Assembly: GCA_034440615.1 (NCBI GenBank)
Contig: JAOTOM010004383.1
Coordinates: 1 to 64,000, forward strand
Length of the DNA stretch: 64,000 bases
DNA from: Ashinkailepas kermadecensis
Taxonomy: Eukaryota; Arthropoda; Thecostraca; Neolepadidae
Direction of reading: 5' to 3'
In this document: piece by piece, positions 1 through 11,517 of the stretch
How the letters are laid out: the number at the start of each line of letters is the position of its first letter
Position numbering within the stretch: position 1 is the stretch's first letter
Notes under the pieces: model-generated
The model's database searches: none
What the model saw: only the letters and a program-made list of their open reading frames with translations
Told to the model about the DNA's origin: nothing
Position numbers and translations under genes: made by a program

Positions 1-227
1 GCGTCCATCTGAGTAGAAAAGGCACCCTTCAGGGGGCACTCCTGTGCACAACATCTGAATTTGAATTAAGCGCCGCTTAAGTCGTGCAACATGACATTGG
101 ATGGCCAACCAATGACCTGCCTATGACATGATCTGGTGTGATCCGACCATATTTGACCTCATTTGGCCTGCTTATTGAATTAAGTTGCAAGCAATTTTCA
201 CTTCGGCGAAGGTTGATGTGATTATTT

Positions 228-257
228 TATCAATATATCTATATATATATACATATA

Positions 258-324
<67 letters not shown>
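228..324. repeat. (AT)n microsatellite
   Basis: About 97 bases of nearly pure alternating A and T with a few C/G interruptions at the left. Open frames of Tyr/Ile across it are artefacts. Confidence 0.97.
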
Positions 325-325
<1 letters not shown>

Positions 326-326
<1 letters not shown>

Positions 327-1874
327 GTACATATACATGCTCATATTTTGCAGGTCGTATAACTGCGTTGACCAACTATGACCTTCAGAGATCTCCGCAG
401 GTCAGAAAGTGACGAAATATGCTGTAATATAAGCCATAGGCTATATTTGATTACAAATGATGTTTTCTTGGCGTCTCCAACATGCATTGTTCGGACGATG
501 GTTTTCAAGCCTAATTCTGACCAGACCGGAACTGCACTGTCGAGACACTTTTTACAATGATGAATATAAATAGAATGATCTATGTTAGCTTTTGAGAAAA
601 ATGTGAGCGGAAAACAAGATTTAAATTTAAAAGAAAACTATTGCCAAGCACTTGAGCCGATGTCTGACTCTGACCTGAATCTGACCCATGGTCCGACTCT
701 GGCCCGATCTCACCTTCTCTGTCTTGACCATTTTACTATTATTAATATATAGACATTGATATAGGTTAGGCCTTGAAATACAATCCGAAACCAAAATAAG
801 ACGTGCTACTTTTTAGGCATTTAATCCAAGGTCCATATGTTGACATGTAATGATATTTTGTTACATTATTAAATGCCAAAATCCACATGCAAGGTATGCT
901 TCGGGCTCTCCATGTCCAGAGCTAGCGGTATATGCTAAATTGTATCCTAGCTTACGTAGATCAGAAATTAGTGGAGTGGAGGTACTTTCAAGAGTCTCCC
1001 CCCCCCACACTCCACCCATCATCCCCCTCGGCCCGGGAAAGGTGGATTTGTCGGCCCGGTCCGGCGAGGGTTGATGATGCTTTTGAAATCAGAAGAGTTA
1101 AGCGTACAAGTACCAGCTACTATCGATCAGGTTACTGGTCTCTGTGGGCACTCCACTGACATTCTAGAGCTCGAGGTTTGCTGCAGTTTGGAGATGAACA
1201 AGTTGCTGTTATAAAAACGGCTCTTGTCGCTCGTTGCGAACCCGTTCATGTTTGTGGAGTTGATTCATTTGCTGCATCACCATAGCCCTACTGCTCAATT
1301 TATAAACGATTGATTGGTATTGCATTGGTAATACCGAAGTGCCCAAAGTTTCACCCCTGCTGTCTACCTACATGTATTCAGGTGAGAGTGAAATATGCAG
1401 GTATGAGATGAACATAACATTGCCATCAGACCTGCTATAATTGTGGGTGTTGTTCAGTGAGCAAGCCCACCTATTTGACTAATTCAAGATAAGAAATAAA
1501 TCGGAACATTCCTACCTAACCTATAAATGTAATGCACACAGGCAGTGGATATTGTAAGCTTCATGGAACACAATAGCTAAGTTTGAATTACTTGCGATAA
1601 TCTTGGGAATTCTACGCTCATGTAATTCAATAAAGAATGCAATGTTTTACAAATAAGTTGGCTTAATTCCCATGTACATTGACATTGACTTGAGAAAAAA
1701 AATCCTACGGAAACAAAGAAAATGGGATATCATACCCGGTCCGGCCCAAGCCTATTTATTCATGTAAAATGTGAATCCGGCCCTACCGGTATACAGGCCT
1801 GGCCCAAGCCTGTGGAGTCTGTCCGGACCAATTCGAACCATGCTTTACAATACCAGCGCCTTGTGGTGTTGCCA
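326..1874. other. Unique noncoding DNA, nothing recognised
   Basis: AT-rich at first, then moderately GC-rich around 1000-1080, with a short C run near 1000. Open frames are short. I see no family signature, tRNA or clear repeat. Confidence 0.6.
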
Positions 1875-2038
1875 CCCCAGACTGGCCTCGCTTCCTTAGT
1901 ATCCAGTTACTACCACCCCAGACTGGCCTCGACACCTTGGTATCCAGCTACTGTCTCCCCAGACTGGCCTCGTCGCCTTAGTGTCCAGTTACTGTCACCC
2001 CAGACTGGCTTCGCCGCCTCGGCATCCAGTTACATAGG
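1875..2038. repeat. 41-bp minisatellite, 4 copies
   Basis: Four diverged copies, each starting CCCCAGACTGGC at 1875, 1916, 1957 and 1998 and followed by a variable CTTAGTATCCAGTTACT-like half. Confidence 0.9.
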
Positions 2039-2819
2039 CGTCGTTTCTGGCTTTGTTTCCGGCGTCGTGTCTTGAGCTGGGCTAGAGGTGCACCGCAGAA
2101 AGATCAGATTCGTCAGATCAGAAGAATCAGGTTTGCTATCAGATTCTAACACGATTGCAGATGTATATTCGCCTCTCAACTTTCAATTGCATGCAGTGTC
2201 TAGTTCTTCACTGCCGATGTTTGCCGCCTTTTGTTACTCGGGCTTCCAGATGCGTCCCTCCAGGGACATAGTGGGGCACAGGGGAAGGGACAGCATATGA
2301 CGCATGTGCAGTTCAATGCTTCCACTAAGGCACCATACTCTAAATGCTAAAAGGGGCGACTGTCAAGAAGTGCAGAGGAAGAATTTCTTGTCCCAACTGT
2401 TCCAATGTAGGCATATGTATCATCAGGAAGATAGGCAGTGGGATCACCACTTTCAAGGTTTTCAGTCTCCTCTGCACTCTCCTACCACCCTTTCTCGCTC
2501 CCTGCAACTATCCCACATTATCTACCTATCCAATTTATCCATCATATCACTGCAACACCTCTACATTATCTACCTTCATCCACCTGTCCCATGGCTCAGA
2601 GTCCCCACGCTTGCCTTCATCCACCTGCTCCCATTGCTCAGATTCTCCACACTCTCTTCCATCGTCCCACTATTACGGCTTCCATTGGCAGACTAAACAG
2701 GCATCTGATTTGCGTGCAAAAACCGGCCGACAACAGGCCGTGCGGGTATGGCCAGCTGTCCAGACAGGGACCACAAACCGGTCCCGTGACACCTGCTCAC
2801 CGAACGGAGCCGGACACGC
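2039..2819. other. Unique noncoding DNA before the first large array
   Basis: Pyrimidine-rich from about 2460 to 2690. Three overlapping open frames of 130-174 codons here have low-complexity composition and no recognisable domain, so I do not call a gene. Confidence 0.5.
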
Positions 2820-2821
2820 GG

Positions 2822-5800
2822 CGTCCTGAGGTCCGCCTCGGTACACCGACTCCTGAGGCCCGCCTGTGTCACCACCTCCTGAGGTCCGCCTCGGTACACC
2901 GACTCCTGAGGTCCGCCTCGGTACACCGACTCCTGAGGCCCGCCTGTGTCACCACCTCCTGAGGCCCGCCTGTGTCACCACCTCCTGAGGTCCGCCTCGG
3001 TACACCGACTCCTGAGGCCCGCCTGTGTCACCACCTCCTGAGGTCCGCCTCGGTACACCGACTCCTGAGGCCCGCCTGTGTCACCACCTCCTGAGGTCCG
3101 CCTCGGTACACCGACTCCTGAGGCCCGCCTGTGTCACCACCTCCTGAGGCCCGCCTCGGTACACCGACTCCTGAGGCCCGCCTGTGTCACCACCTCCTGA
3201 GGTCCGCCTCGGTACACCGACTCCTGAGGCCCGCCTGTGTCACCACCTCCTGAGGCCCGCCTCGGTACACCGACTCCTGAGGCCCGCCTGTGTCACCACC
3301 TCCTGAGGCCCGCCTCGGTACACCGACTCCTGAGGCCCGCCTCTGTCACCACCTCCTGAGGTCCGCCTGTGTCACCACCTCCTGAGGTCCGCCTCGGTAC
3401 ACCGACTTCTGAGGCCCGCCTGTGTCACCACCTCCTGAGGTCCGCCTGTGTCACCACCTCCTGAGCCCCGCCTCGGCACACCGACTCCTGAGGCCCGCCT
3501 GTGTCACCACCTCCTGAGGCCCGCCTCGGTACACCGACTCCTGAGGCCCGCCTCGGTACACCGACTCCTGAGGCCCGCCTGTGTCACCACCTCCTGAGGT
3601 CCGCCTGTGTCACCACCTCCTGAGGTCCGCCTGTGTCACCACCTCCTGAGGCCCGCCTGTGTCACCACCTCCTGAGGCCCGCCTGTGTCACCACCTCCTG
3701 AGGTCCGCCTCGGTACACCACCTCCTGAGGTCCGCCTCGGTACACCGACTCCTGAGGCCCGCCTGTGTCACCACCTCCTGAGGCCCGCCTGTGTCACCAC
3801 CTCCTGAGGTCCGCCTCGGTACACCGACTACTGAGGCCCGCCTGTGTCACCACCTCCTGAGGTCCGCCTGTGTCACCACCTCCTGAGCCCCGCCTCGGCA
3901 CACCGACTCCCGAGGCCCGCCTGTGTCACCACCTCCTGAGGTCCGCCTGTGTCACCACCTCCTGAGGCCCGCCTGTGTCACCACCTCCTGAGCCCCGCCT
4001 CGGCACACCGACTCCTGAGGCCCGCCTCGGTACACCGACTCCTGAGGCCCGCCTGTGTCACCACCTCCTGAGGCCCGCCTGTGTCACCACCTCCTGAGGT
4101 CCGCCTGTGTCATCACCTCCTGAGCCCCGCCTGTGTCACCACCTCCTGAGGCCCGCCTGTGTCACCACCTCCTGAGGTCCGCCTGTGTCACCACCTCCTG
4201 AGGCCCGCCTGTGTCACCACCTCCTGAGGTCCGCCTGTGTCACCACCTCCTGAGGCCCGCCTGTGTCACCACCTCCTGAGGTCCGCCTGTGTCACCACCT
4301 CCTGAGGCCCGCCTGTGTCACCACCTCCTGAGGTCCACCTGTGTCACCACCTACTGAGGTCCGCCTCGGTACACCGACTCCTGAGGCCCGCCTGTGTCAC
4401 CACCTCCTGAGCCTCGCCTCGGTACACCGACTCCTGAGGCCCGCCTGTGTCACCACCTCCTGAGGCCCGCCTGTGTCACCACCTCCTGAGGCCCGCCTGT
4501 GTCACCACCTCCTGAGGTCCGCCTCGGTACACCGACTCCTAAGGCCCGCCTGTCTCACCACCTCCTGAGGTCCGCCTGTGTCACCATCTCCTGAGGTCCG
4601 CCTGTGTCACCACCTCCTGAGGCCCGCCTGTGTCACCACCTTCTGAGGTCCGCCTCGGTACACCGACACCTGAGGCCCGCCTGTGTCACCACCTCCTGAG
4701 CCCCGCCTCGGTACACCGACTCCTGAGGCCCGCCTGTGTCACCACCTCCTGAGGCCCGCCTGTGTCACCACCTCCTGAGGTCCGCCTCGGTACACCGACT
4801 CCTAAGGCCCGCCTGTCTCACCACCTCCTGAGGTCCGCCTGTGTCACCATCTCCTGAGGTCCGCCTGTGTCACCACCTCCTGAGGTCCGCCTCGGTACAC
4901 CGACTCCTGAGGCCCGCCTGTGTCACCACCTCCTGAGGCCCGCCTCGGTACACCGATACCTGAGGCCCGCCTGTGTCACCACCTCCTGAGCCCCGCCTCG
5001 GTACACCGACTCCTGAGGCCCGCCTGTGTCACCACCTCCTGAGGCCCGCCTGTGTCACCACCTCCTGAGGTCCGCCTGTGTCACCACCTCTTGAGGTCCG
5101 CCTGTGTCACCACCTCCTGAGGTCCGCCTCGGTACACCGCCTCCTGAGGCCCGCCTGTGTCACCACCTCCTGAGGCCCGCCTGTGTCACCACCTCCTGAG
5201 GTCCGCCTGTGTCACCACCTCCTGAGGCCCGCCTCGGTACACCGACTCCTGAGGCCCGCCTGTGTCACCACCTCCTGAGGTCCGCCTCGGTACACCGACT
5301 CCTGAGGCCCGCCTGTGTCATCACCTCCTGAGGTCCGCCTCTACACACCGACTCCTGAGGCCCGCCTGTGTCACCACCTCCTGAGGCCCGCCTGTGTCAC
5401 CACCTCCTGAGGTCCGCCTGTGTCACCACCTCCTGAGGTCCGCCTCGGTACACCGACTCCTGAGGCCCGCCTGTGTCACCACCTCCTGAGGTCCGCCTCG
5501 GTACACCGACTCCTGAGGCCCGCCTGTGTCACCACCTCTTGAGGTCCGCCTGTGTCACCACCTCCTGAGGTCCACCTTGGTACACCGACTCCTGAGGCCC
5601 GCCTGTGTCACCACCTCCTGAGGTCCGCCTCTACACACCGACTCCTGAGGCCCGCCTGTGTCACCACCTCCTGAGGTCCGCCTGTGTCACCACCTCCTGA
5701 GGTCCGCCTCGGTACACCGACTCCTGAGGCCCGCCTGTGTCACCACCTCCTGAGGCCCGCCTGTGTCACCACCTCCTGAGGTCCGCCTCGGTACACCGAC

Positions 5801-6535
5801 TCCTGAGGCCCGCCTGTCTCACCACCTCCTGAGGTCCGCCTGTGTCACCATCTCCTGAGGTCCGCCTGTGTCACCACCTCCTGAGGTCCGCCTCGGTACA
5901 CCGACTCCTGAGGCCCGCCTGTGTCACCACCTCCTGAGGCCCGCCTGTGTCACCACCTCCTGAGGTCCGCCTCGGTACACCGACTCCTGAGACCCGCCTA
6001 TGTCACCACCTCCTGAGGTCCGCCTCTACACACCGACTCCTGAGACCCGCCTATGTCACCACCTCCTGAAGCCCGCCTCATGCACCAACTTCTGAGGTCC
6101 GCCTCATGCACCAGCTCCTGGAACCCGCCTATGTCACTACTTCTTGAGGTCCGCTTCTACACACCGACTCCTGAGGACCGCCTCATGCACCAACTCCTGA
6201 GGCCCGCCTATGTCACCACCTCCTGAGATCTGCCTCATGCACCAACTCCTGAAGCCCGCCTTTTGCACCAACTTCTGAGGTCCGCCTCATGCACCAGCTC
6301 CTGGAACCCGCCTATGTCACCACCTCCTGAGGTTCGCCTCTATACAGCAACTCCTGAGAACTGCCTTTGTGCTCTAACTCCTGGGGATCAAATCATGCAC
6401 CACCTCCTGGAACCCGCGTATGTCACCACCTCCTGAGGTCTTCCTCGTGCGCTACTTTCCGAGACTCACCTCATACACGGCCTGCTGAGGTCCTCCTCTA
6501 CACGCCATCTCCTGAGGCCTGCTTCATGCGCCACC
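2822..6535. repeat. 26/27-bp minisatellite, about 140 units
   Basis: Two unit types are intermixed. Type A (26 bp) carries GCCTGTGTCACCACCT and type B (27 bp) carries GCCTCGGTACACCGACT; both share the core CCTGAGG(C/T)CCGCCT. In the left part A and B often alternate, making a 53-bp dimer, and runs of A become commoner to the right. From about 6000 the units diverge (CTCATGCACCAACT variants), marking an older edge. All frames are closed because the unit length is not a multiple of three. Confidence 0.98.
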
Positions 6536-7490
6536 TCCTGAGACCAGCCTGTCACCACCTCCTGAGACCAGCCTGTCACCACCTCCTGAGACCAGCCTGT
6601 CACCACCTCCTGAGACCAGCCTGTCACCACCTCCTGAGACCCGCCTGTCACCACCTCCTGAGACCAGCCTGTCACCACCTCCTGAGACCCGCCTGTCACC
6701 ACCTCCTGAGACCAGCCTGTCACCACCTCCTGAGACCAGCCTGTCACCACCTACTGAGACCAGCCTATCACCACCTCCTGAGACCAGCCTATCACAACCT
6801 CCTGAGACCAGCCTGTCACCACCTCCTGAGACCAGCCTGTCACCACCTCCTGAGACCAGCCTGTCACCACCTCCTGAAACCAGCCTGTCACCACCTCCTG
6901 AGACCCGCCTGTCACCACCTCCTGAGACCAGCCTGTCACCACCTACTGAGACCAGCCTATCACCACCTCCTGAGACCAGCCTATCACAACCTCCTGAGAC
7001 CAGCCTGTCACCACCTCCTGAGACCCGCCTGTCACCACCTCCTGAGACCAGCCTGTCACCACCTCCTGAGACCCGCCTGTCACCACCTCCTGAGACCCGC
7101 CTGTCACCACCTCCTGAGACCAGCCTGTCACCACCTACTGAGACCAGCCTATCACCACCTCCTGAGACCAGCCTATCACAACCTCCTGAGACCAGCCTGT
7201 CACCACCTCCTGAGACCCGCCTGTCACCACCTCCTGAGACCAGCCCGTCACCACCTACTGAGACCAGCCTATCACCACCTCCTGAGACAAGCCTTTCGCC
7301 ACCTCCTGAGACCAGCCTGTCACCACCTCCTGAGACCAGCCTATCACCACCTCCTGAGACCAGCCTATCACAACCTCCTGAGACCAGCATATCACCACCT
7401 CCTGAGACCAACCTGCCACTACCTCCTGAGACCCGCCTGTCACCACCTTCTGAAACCAGCCTATCACCACCTCCTGAGACCCGCCTGCAA
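6536..7490. repeat. 24-bp minisatellite with 192-bp higher-order period
   Basis: About 40 units of CCTGAGACC(A/C)GCCTGTCACC plus four bases. This is a shortened relative of the type A unit of the preceding array. A marker run (CTACTGAGACC, then two CTATCAC units, one reading CACAAC) recurs near 6752, 6944 and 7136, that is every 192 bp or 8 units, and again 120 bp later. The 24-bp length keeps several frames open, including a 416-codon frame of CHHLLRPA repeats that I regard as an artefact. Confidence 0.98.
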
Positions 7491-7572
7491 TATATCGTTC
7501 TTGGAGTCAAACTTCAATATCAAGTGGCGCCCTGGTGTCCCTTCCACACCCGTGTCTTCCGGTCTCCGTGTC

Positions 7573-8384
7573 AGACTGAGGCGCGTCATGGGGACAGAGA
7601 TGTCCGTGTCAGATTGAGGCGCGTCATGGGGACAGAGATGTCCGTGTCAGACTGAGGCGCGTCATGGGGACAGAGATGTCCGTGTCAGACTGAGGCGCGT
7701 CATGGGGACAGAGATGTCCGTGTCAGACTGAGGCGCGTCATGGGGACATATATGTCCGTGTCAGACTGAGGCGCGTCATGGAGACAGATATGTCCGTGTC
7801 AGACTGAGGCGCGTCATGGAGACAGAGATGTCCGTGTCAGACTGAGGCGCGTCATGGGGACATATATGTCCGTGTCAGACTGAGGCGCGTCATGGAGACA
7901 GATATGTCCGTGCCAGATTGAGGCGCGTCATGGGGACATATATGTCCGTGTCAGACTGAGGCGCGTCATGGAGACAGAGATGTCCGTGTCAGACTGAGGC
8001 GCGTCATGGGGACATATATGTCCGTGTCAGACTGAGGCGCGTCATGGAGACAGATATGTCCGTGCCAGATTGAGGCGCGTCATGGGGACATATATGTCCG
8101 TGTCAGACTGAGGCGCGTCATGGGGACAGATATGTCCGTGCCAGACTGAGGCGCGTCATGGGGACATATATGTCCGTGTCAGACTGAGGCGCGTCATGGG
8201 GACAGATATGTCCGTGCCAGATTGAGGCGCGTCATGGGGACAGATATGTCCGTGTCAGACTGAGACGTGTCATGAGGACAGATATGTCCGTGTCAGACTG
8301 AGGCGCGTCATGGGGACATATATGTCCGTGTCAGACTGAGACGTGTCATGGGGACAGAGATGTCCGTGTCAGATTGAGGCGCGT
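7573..8384. repeat. 38-bp minisatellite, left part (about 21 units)
   Basis: Units contain GAGGCGCGTCATGGGGACA, then ATGTCCGTGTCAGACT. Variants (GACATATATG, GGAGACAGATATG) recur in blocks. The array stops at 8384 where a LINE begins and resumes at about 10312. Confidence 0.97.
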
Positions 8385-8408
8385 CATAAAGTCATAAAGT
8401 CATAAAGT
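8385..8408 (-). repeat. 8-bp 3'-terminal repeat of the LINE, 3 copies
   Basis: CATAAAGT occurs three times on the + strand, directly after the last minisatellite unit. Its position at the 3' end of the LINE supports target-primed insertion of a CR1-like element. Confidence 0.85.
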
Positions 8409-8991
8409 GTTAAGGCTTAATAAGAGCTACAGGGGCCCATCTGGGTTAAGCCTATCTAGAAAAGGTACTAGAAATGTACATACGCTCACCCCAATCAATC
8501 CCTTATCTCAAGTTCCTAGGGAGCTATGCATATATCCCAGCCTATCTAGCACCATTCACTTGCTATTGCATAGCAGACTCAACAATTACAAACTCCTCCT
8601 ATCATACCCATTGTGCTACCATAGCCAATCTCATCAGTATGACATCCCGAAGGAAGGTGCTGAATCCACTGCTAGATACACCCTATATAAAGTTATAAAG
8701 CGTTTAGACTTAATAAGAGACCCAAGGGCCCATCCAGTTAAGTCTGTAAATGGAAAATACCATAAGCCTGGTAAAAAACCCACCCCAACCATTCCACATC
8801 CTGAAGAAACCAGTCCACCAATATCCCACACACCTATCAATGCCTATCTACCCTAGCTATCCAGCCCTATTCCCCTGATCCCTCTTAACACATGTGGATT
8901 GAATGCCTTATCAATAATTTTCAAACTGCATCCATGCCTTAAAGGGGTCTGTGCCGTGCACACTTACCTAACATAAATCTTACCCATTCCA

Positions 8992-10297
8992 TCACAAATT
9001 AGAACTCAAAAACAATATTTTCCGTCTAAAAAATGTGTCCACCCTACTTTTAAATACATTCAATGAGGAACTCCCCACAACATCAGCAGGCAGCCCATTC
9101 CACTGATCAACAATCCTTTGACTGAAGACCTGTTGTCGCTTAACTGTCCTACACCTCAACTTGTCTAACCTGAATTGATGACCCCCATGTGATATTCTAA
9201 ACTGAAGAGCGCCATTCAAACTGACCTGATCTAGTCCTTTAACAATTTTGTACATTTCAATCATGTCCCCCCTTAATCTCCTATACTTGAGTGAGGACAT
9301 ATCTAATGCCACAAGTCTTTCTCCATATTCTAAGTTACCTATTCCACTGATCAGTCTAGTTGCTTTGCGCTGCACTCTTTCTAACATATCTATATCTTTT
9401 TCCAGGTAGGGGATCCATGCTTGTACAGAATATTCCAAGTGGGGTCGCAGATATGCTAAGTACAGTTTTTTCATGACTTCCTTGCTCTTATATATCACAC
9501 TTCTATTAATAAGTCCCAGCATTCTGAGTGCCCTCTTCCTAGCTGAGCTACATTGTTTTCTGCTTTAAGGTCTTTTGAAACCAACATACCTAAGTCCCTT
9601 TCCTCTTCAATAACATCCAGTTCCCTCCCTCCTATTGTGTATCTGAAAGTCTCACCTCCAGACCCCAGATGCATAACCTTACACTTGTCATAGTTGAAAG
9701 ACATTTGCCATTGATCAGCCCACTTTTTTAGGTCCTCCAAATCTAGTTGAATATTTATAGATTGATCACAACTGTTTGCCACTCCTACCAGCTTGATGTC
9801 ATCAGTAAATTTGAACACTCTATTCCTCAGCCCTACCTCAACGTTATTCGCAAAGATGATGAAGATAAGTGGCCCTAGAACAGAGCCCTGTGGTACTCTA
9901 CTCAGAACATCCTTCCAATCAGATTTACATCCATTTAGCCCTACCCTTTGTTTCCTTCCCCTCAACCATGCTTCAATCCAACCTATAATTTTCCAACAAT
10001 CCCATGTTGCTGTAGTTGATGAATTAGCCTCCCATGGGGAACTTTATCAAAAGCTTTGCTAAAGTCCAAGTACACAACATCCATCCTGCTTTGATTGTCT
10101 ACTTCTTTAGTAACATACTCCATGAACTCCAAAAGGTTAGTTAAACAAGACCTTCGAGATCGAAATCCATGTTGAGTATCCCTTAAAAGGTTGTGCCTAT
10201 CAAGATGAATCTGAACATTCTGTTTAACCAGATTTTCTAGTACCTTGCAAACTATTGAGGTCAAACTGACTGGCCTGTAGTTCCCTACACACTTCAT
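8992..10297 (-). pseudogene. Non-LTR retrotransposon reverse transcriptase, frameshifted fragment
   Basis: Encodes the back half of a CR1/Jockey-type ORF2, which copies the element's RNA into DNA at the insertion site. Three minus-strand frames join in order. 10297-9983 starts NYRPVSLTS and includes the finger/palm block YLDFSKAFDKVPHG. 9965-9495 has VPQGSVLGPLIF and the catalytic block FTDDIKL, where FADDTK would be usual; both aspartates are kept. 9522-8992 is the C-terminal region with PHLEYSVQAW, RVQRKATRLI and SLKYRRLRGDM, ending at a stop. Frameshifts lie near 9995 and 9540. No endonuclease domain is present, so the copy is 5'-truncated. With two frameshifts it cannot make active enzyme. 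The family call is firm; the exact clade (CR1, Rex1, Jockey) is inference. Confidence 0.93.
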
Positions 10298-10311
10298 ACT
10301 TCTTTTTTGAA

Positions 10312-10452
10312 AATTGAGGTCATGGGGACAGAGATGTCCATGTCAGATTGAGGCGCGTCATGGGGACAGAGATGTCCGTGTCAGATAGAGGCGTGGCATG
10401 GGGACAGAGATGTCCGTGTCAGACTGAGACGCATCATGGGAACAGAGATGTA
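10312..10452. repeat. 38-bp minisatellite, right part
   Basis: Three to four units of the array seen at 7573-8384 continue to the right of the LINE before decaying into unique sequence at about 10450. Confidence 0.92.
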
Positions 10453-10796
10453 GTGCAGCGTCCTGGGCATGGGTGCGATTGTGCTGCTCACCTGAATGCT
10501 GAGATTTCAAACCTCACCGGAATCCCACCCACGGGCAAGAATCCGCACGAAACGGGCGCGCCGTTTCGTGCGGATTCATCTGCAGACAAAATAAGATGTC
10601 TGAGATTGAACGATGGCCGATCAGCACAATGTTGATCTCGAAACGTGTTCGACAATCAACTCAATCTCTATCATCATTTGGCGATATTGGCTGACATGGC
10701 ACAAAAGGCTGTTACAGTGTCCGGGTTTGGATTGGTGTATGCCCCTAATTTCCTTCAGCTTATCATGACTTCTTAACTCGTGCGGTCTCGATGGGC
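10453..10796. other. Unique noncoding DNA
   Basis: Contains a short palindrome-like stretch at about 10541-10574 (AATCCGCACGAAACGG followed by its near reverse complement CCGTTTCGTGCGGATT). No gene seen. Confidence 0.5.
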
Positions 10797-11068
10797 ATCC
10801 CCCCCCACCACAGAAGGTTTTGCGTGAAAAGGAAAAACAGCGTGCGTTTGCGCGCCGAAATTTGGCATACCTTTTCCCACATCAACTTAGCATGTCGTGT
10901 GAAGACTTTGACGTCAGGTCATCCACGGTCACCGAGTTAGTCAACGTCAAGTGAGGTCACCTTCAAAACCCTTCAACCAGTCGTCACGCTTTCACGGGTA
11001 AATATATTTGAATGGAACTTTCTGTGTTTCCTTATCTTTAGGGATGCAAGAAAACGCACCAGGGAAAT
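10797..11068 (-). mobile_element. Dispersed repeat family, copy A (partial, minus strand)
   Basis: The reverse complement matches the right-hand third of the copies at 41420-42230 and 51770-52525. Shared blocks in order are a TAAAGATAAG block, TATC/TTTACCCGT, GCGTGATGACTG, AGGTGACCTCACTTGAC, TTGACTAACTCG, GATGACCTGA and GTGGGAAAAGGTATG. No coding frame is conserved. The family is unnamed; it could be a nonautonomous transposon. Confidence 0.8.
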
Positions 11069-11149
11069 CAAATTCAACAAGGTCCGACAGACCGAGCCCG
11101 ACACTAACACTGACCGCATCGACAATTGGCATTGACCGTCACTGCTGGT

Positions 11150-11517
11150 CGGTGCTCCCCGCGCTTTCCACCGCGCGCTGGTCTGTGCTCCCGGTGCCTT
11201 CCACCGCGCGCTGGTCTGTGCTCCCGGTGCCTTCCACCGCGCGCTGGTCGGTGCTCCCGGTGCCTTCCACCGCGCGCTGGTCTGTGCTCCCGGTGCCTTC
11301 CACCGCGCGCTGGTCGGTGCTCCCCGTGCCTTCCACCGCGCGCTGGTCTGTGCTCCCCGCGCCTTCCACCGCGCGCTGGTCTGTGCTCCCGGTGCCTTCC
11401 ACCGCGCGCTGGTCTGTGCTCCCGGTGCCTTCCACCGCGCGCTGGTCGGTGCTCCCGGTGCCTTCCACCGCGCGCTGGTCGGTGCTCCCCGCGCCTTCCG
11501 CCGCGCGCTGGTCCGTG
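11150..11517. repeat. 33-bp minisatellite, about 11 copies
   Basis: Units contain CCTTCCACCGCGCGCTGGTC. The 33-bp length leaves several frames open on both strands, giving spurious repeats such as WSVLPVPSTAR. Confidence 0.97.

Larger units (their letters stand above)
8385..10311 (-). mobile_element. CR1/Jockey-type LINE, 5'-truncated, inserted in the 38-bp array
   Basis: A minus-strand non-LTR retrotransposon of about 1.9 kb. Its 3' end (left side) is three perfect copies of the 8-mer ACTTTATG (read on the minus strand, 8385-8408), the kind of short tandem 3' tail typical of CR1-group LINEs. A reverse transcriptase region lies at 8992-10297. Between the coding part and the tail an internal duplication is visible: 8404-8460 and 8694-8750 share CTTAATAAGAG, GGGCCCATC and TTAAG blocks. 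The 38-bp minisatellite flanks both ends, so the insertion is younger than the array. At the right junction the array restarts with TTGAGGTCATGGGGACA. Confidence 0.9.

Noticed and set aside
2822..6535. CRISPR-like array
   Set aside because: Units are contiguous with no unique spacers, and the context is eukaryotic; it is a minisatellite.
6367..7617. 416-codon frame of CHHLLRPA repeats
   Set aside because: It exists only because the DNA repeat unit is 24 bp and has no stop in that phase; opposite-strand frames are equally open and there is no sign of selection on codons.
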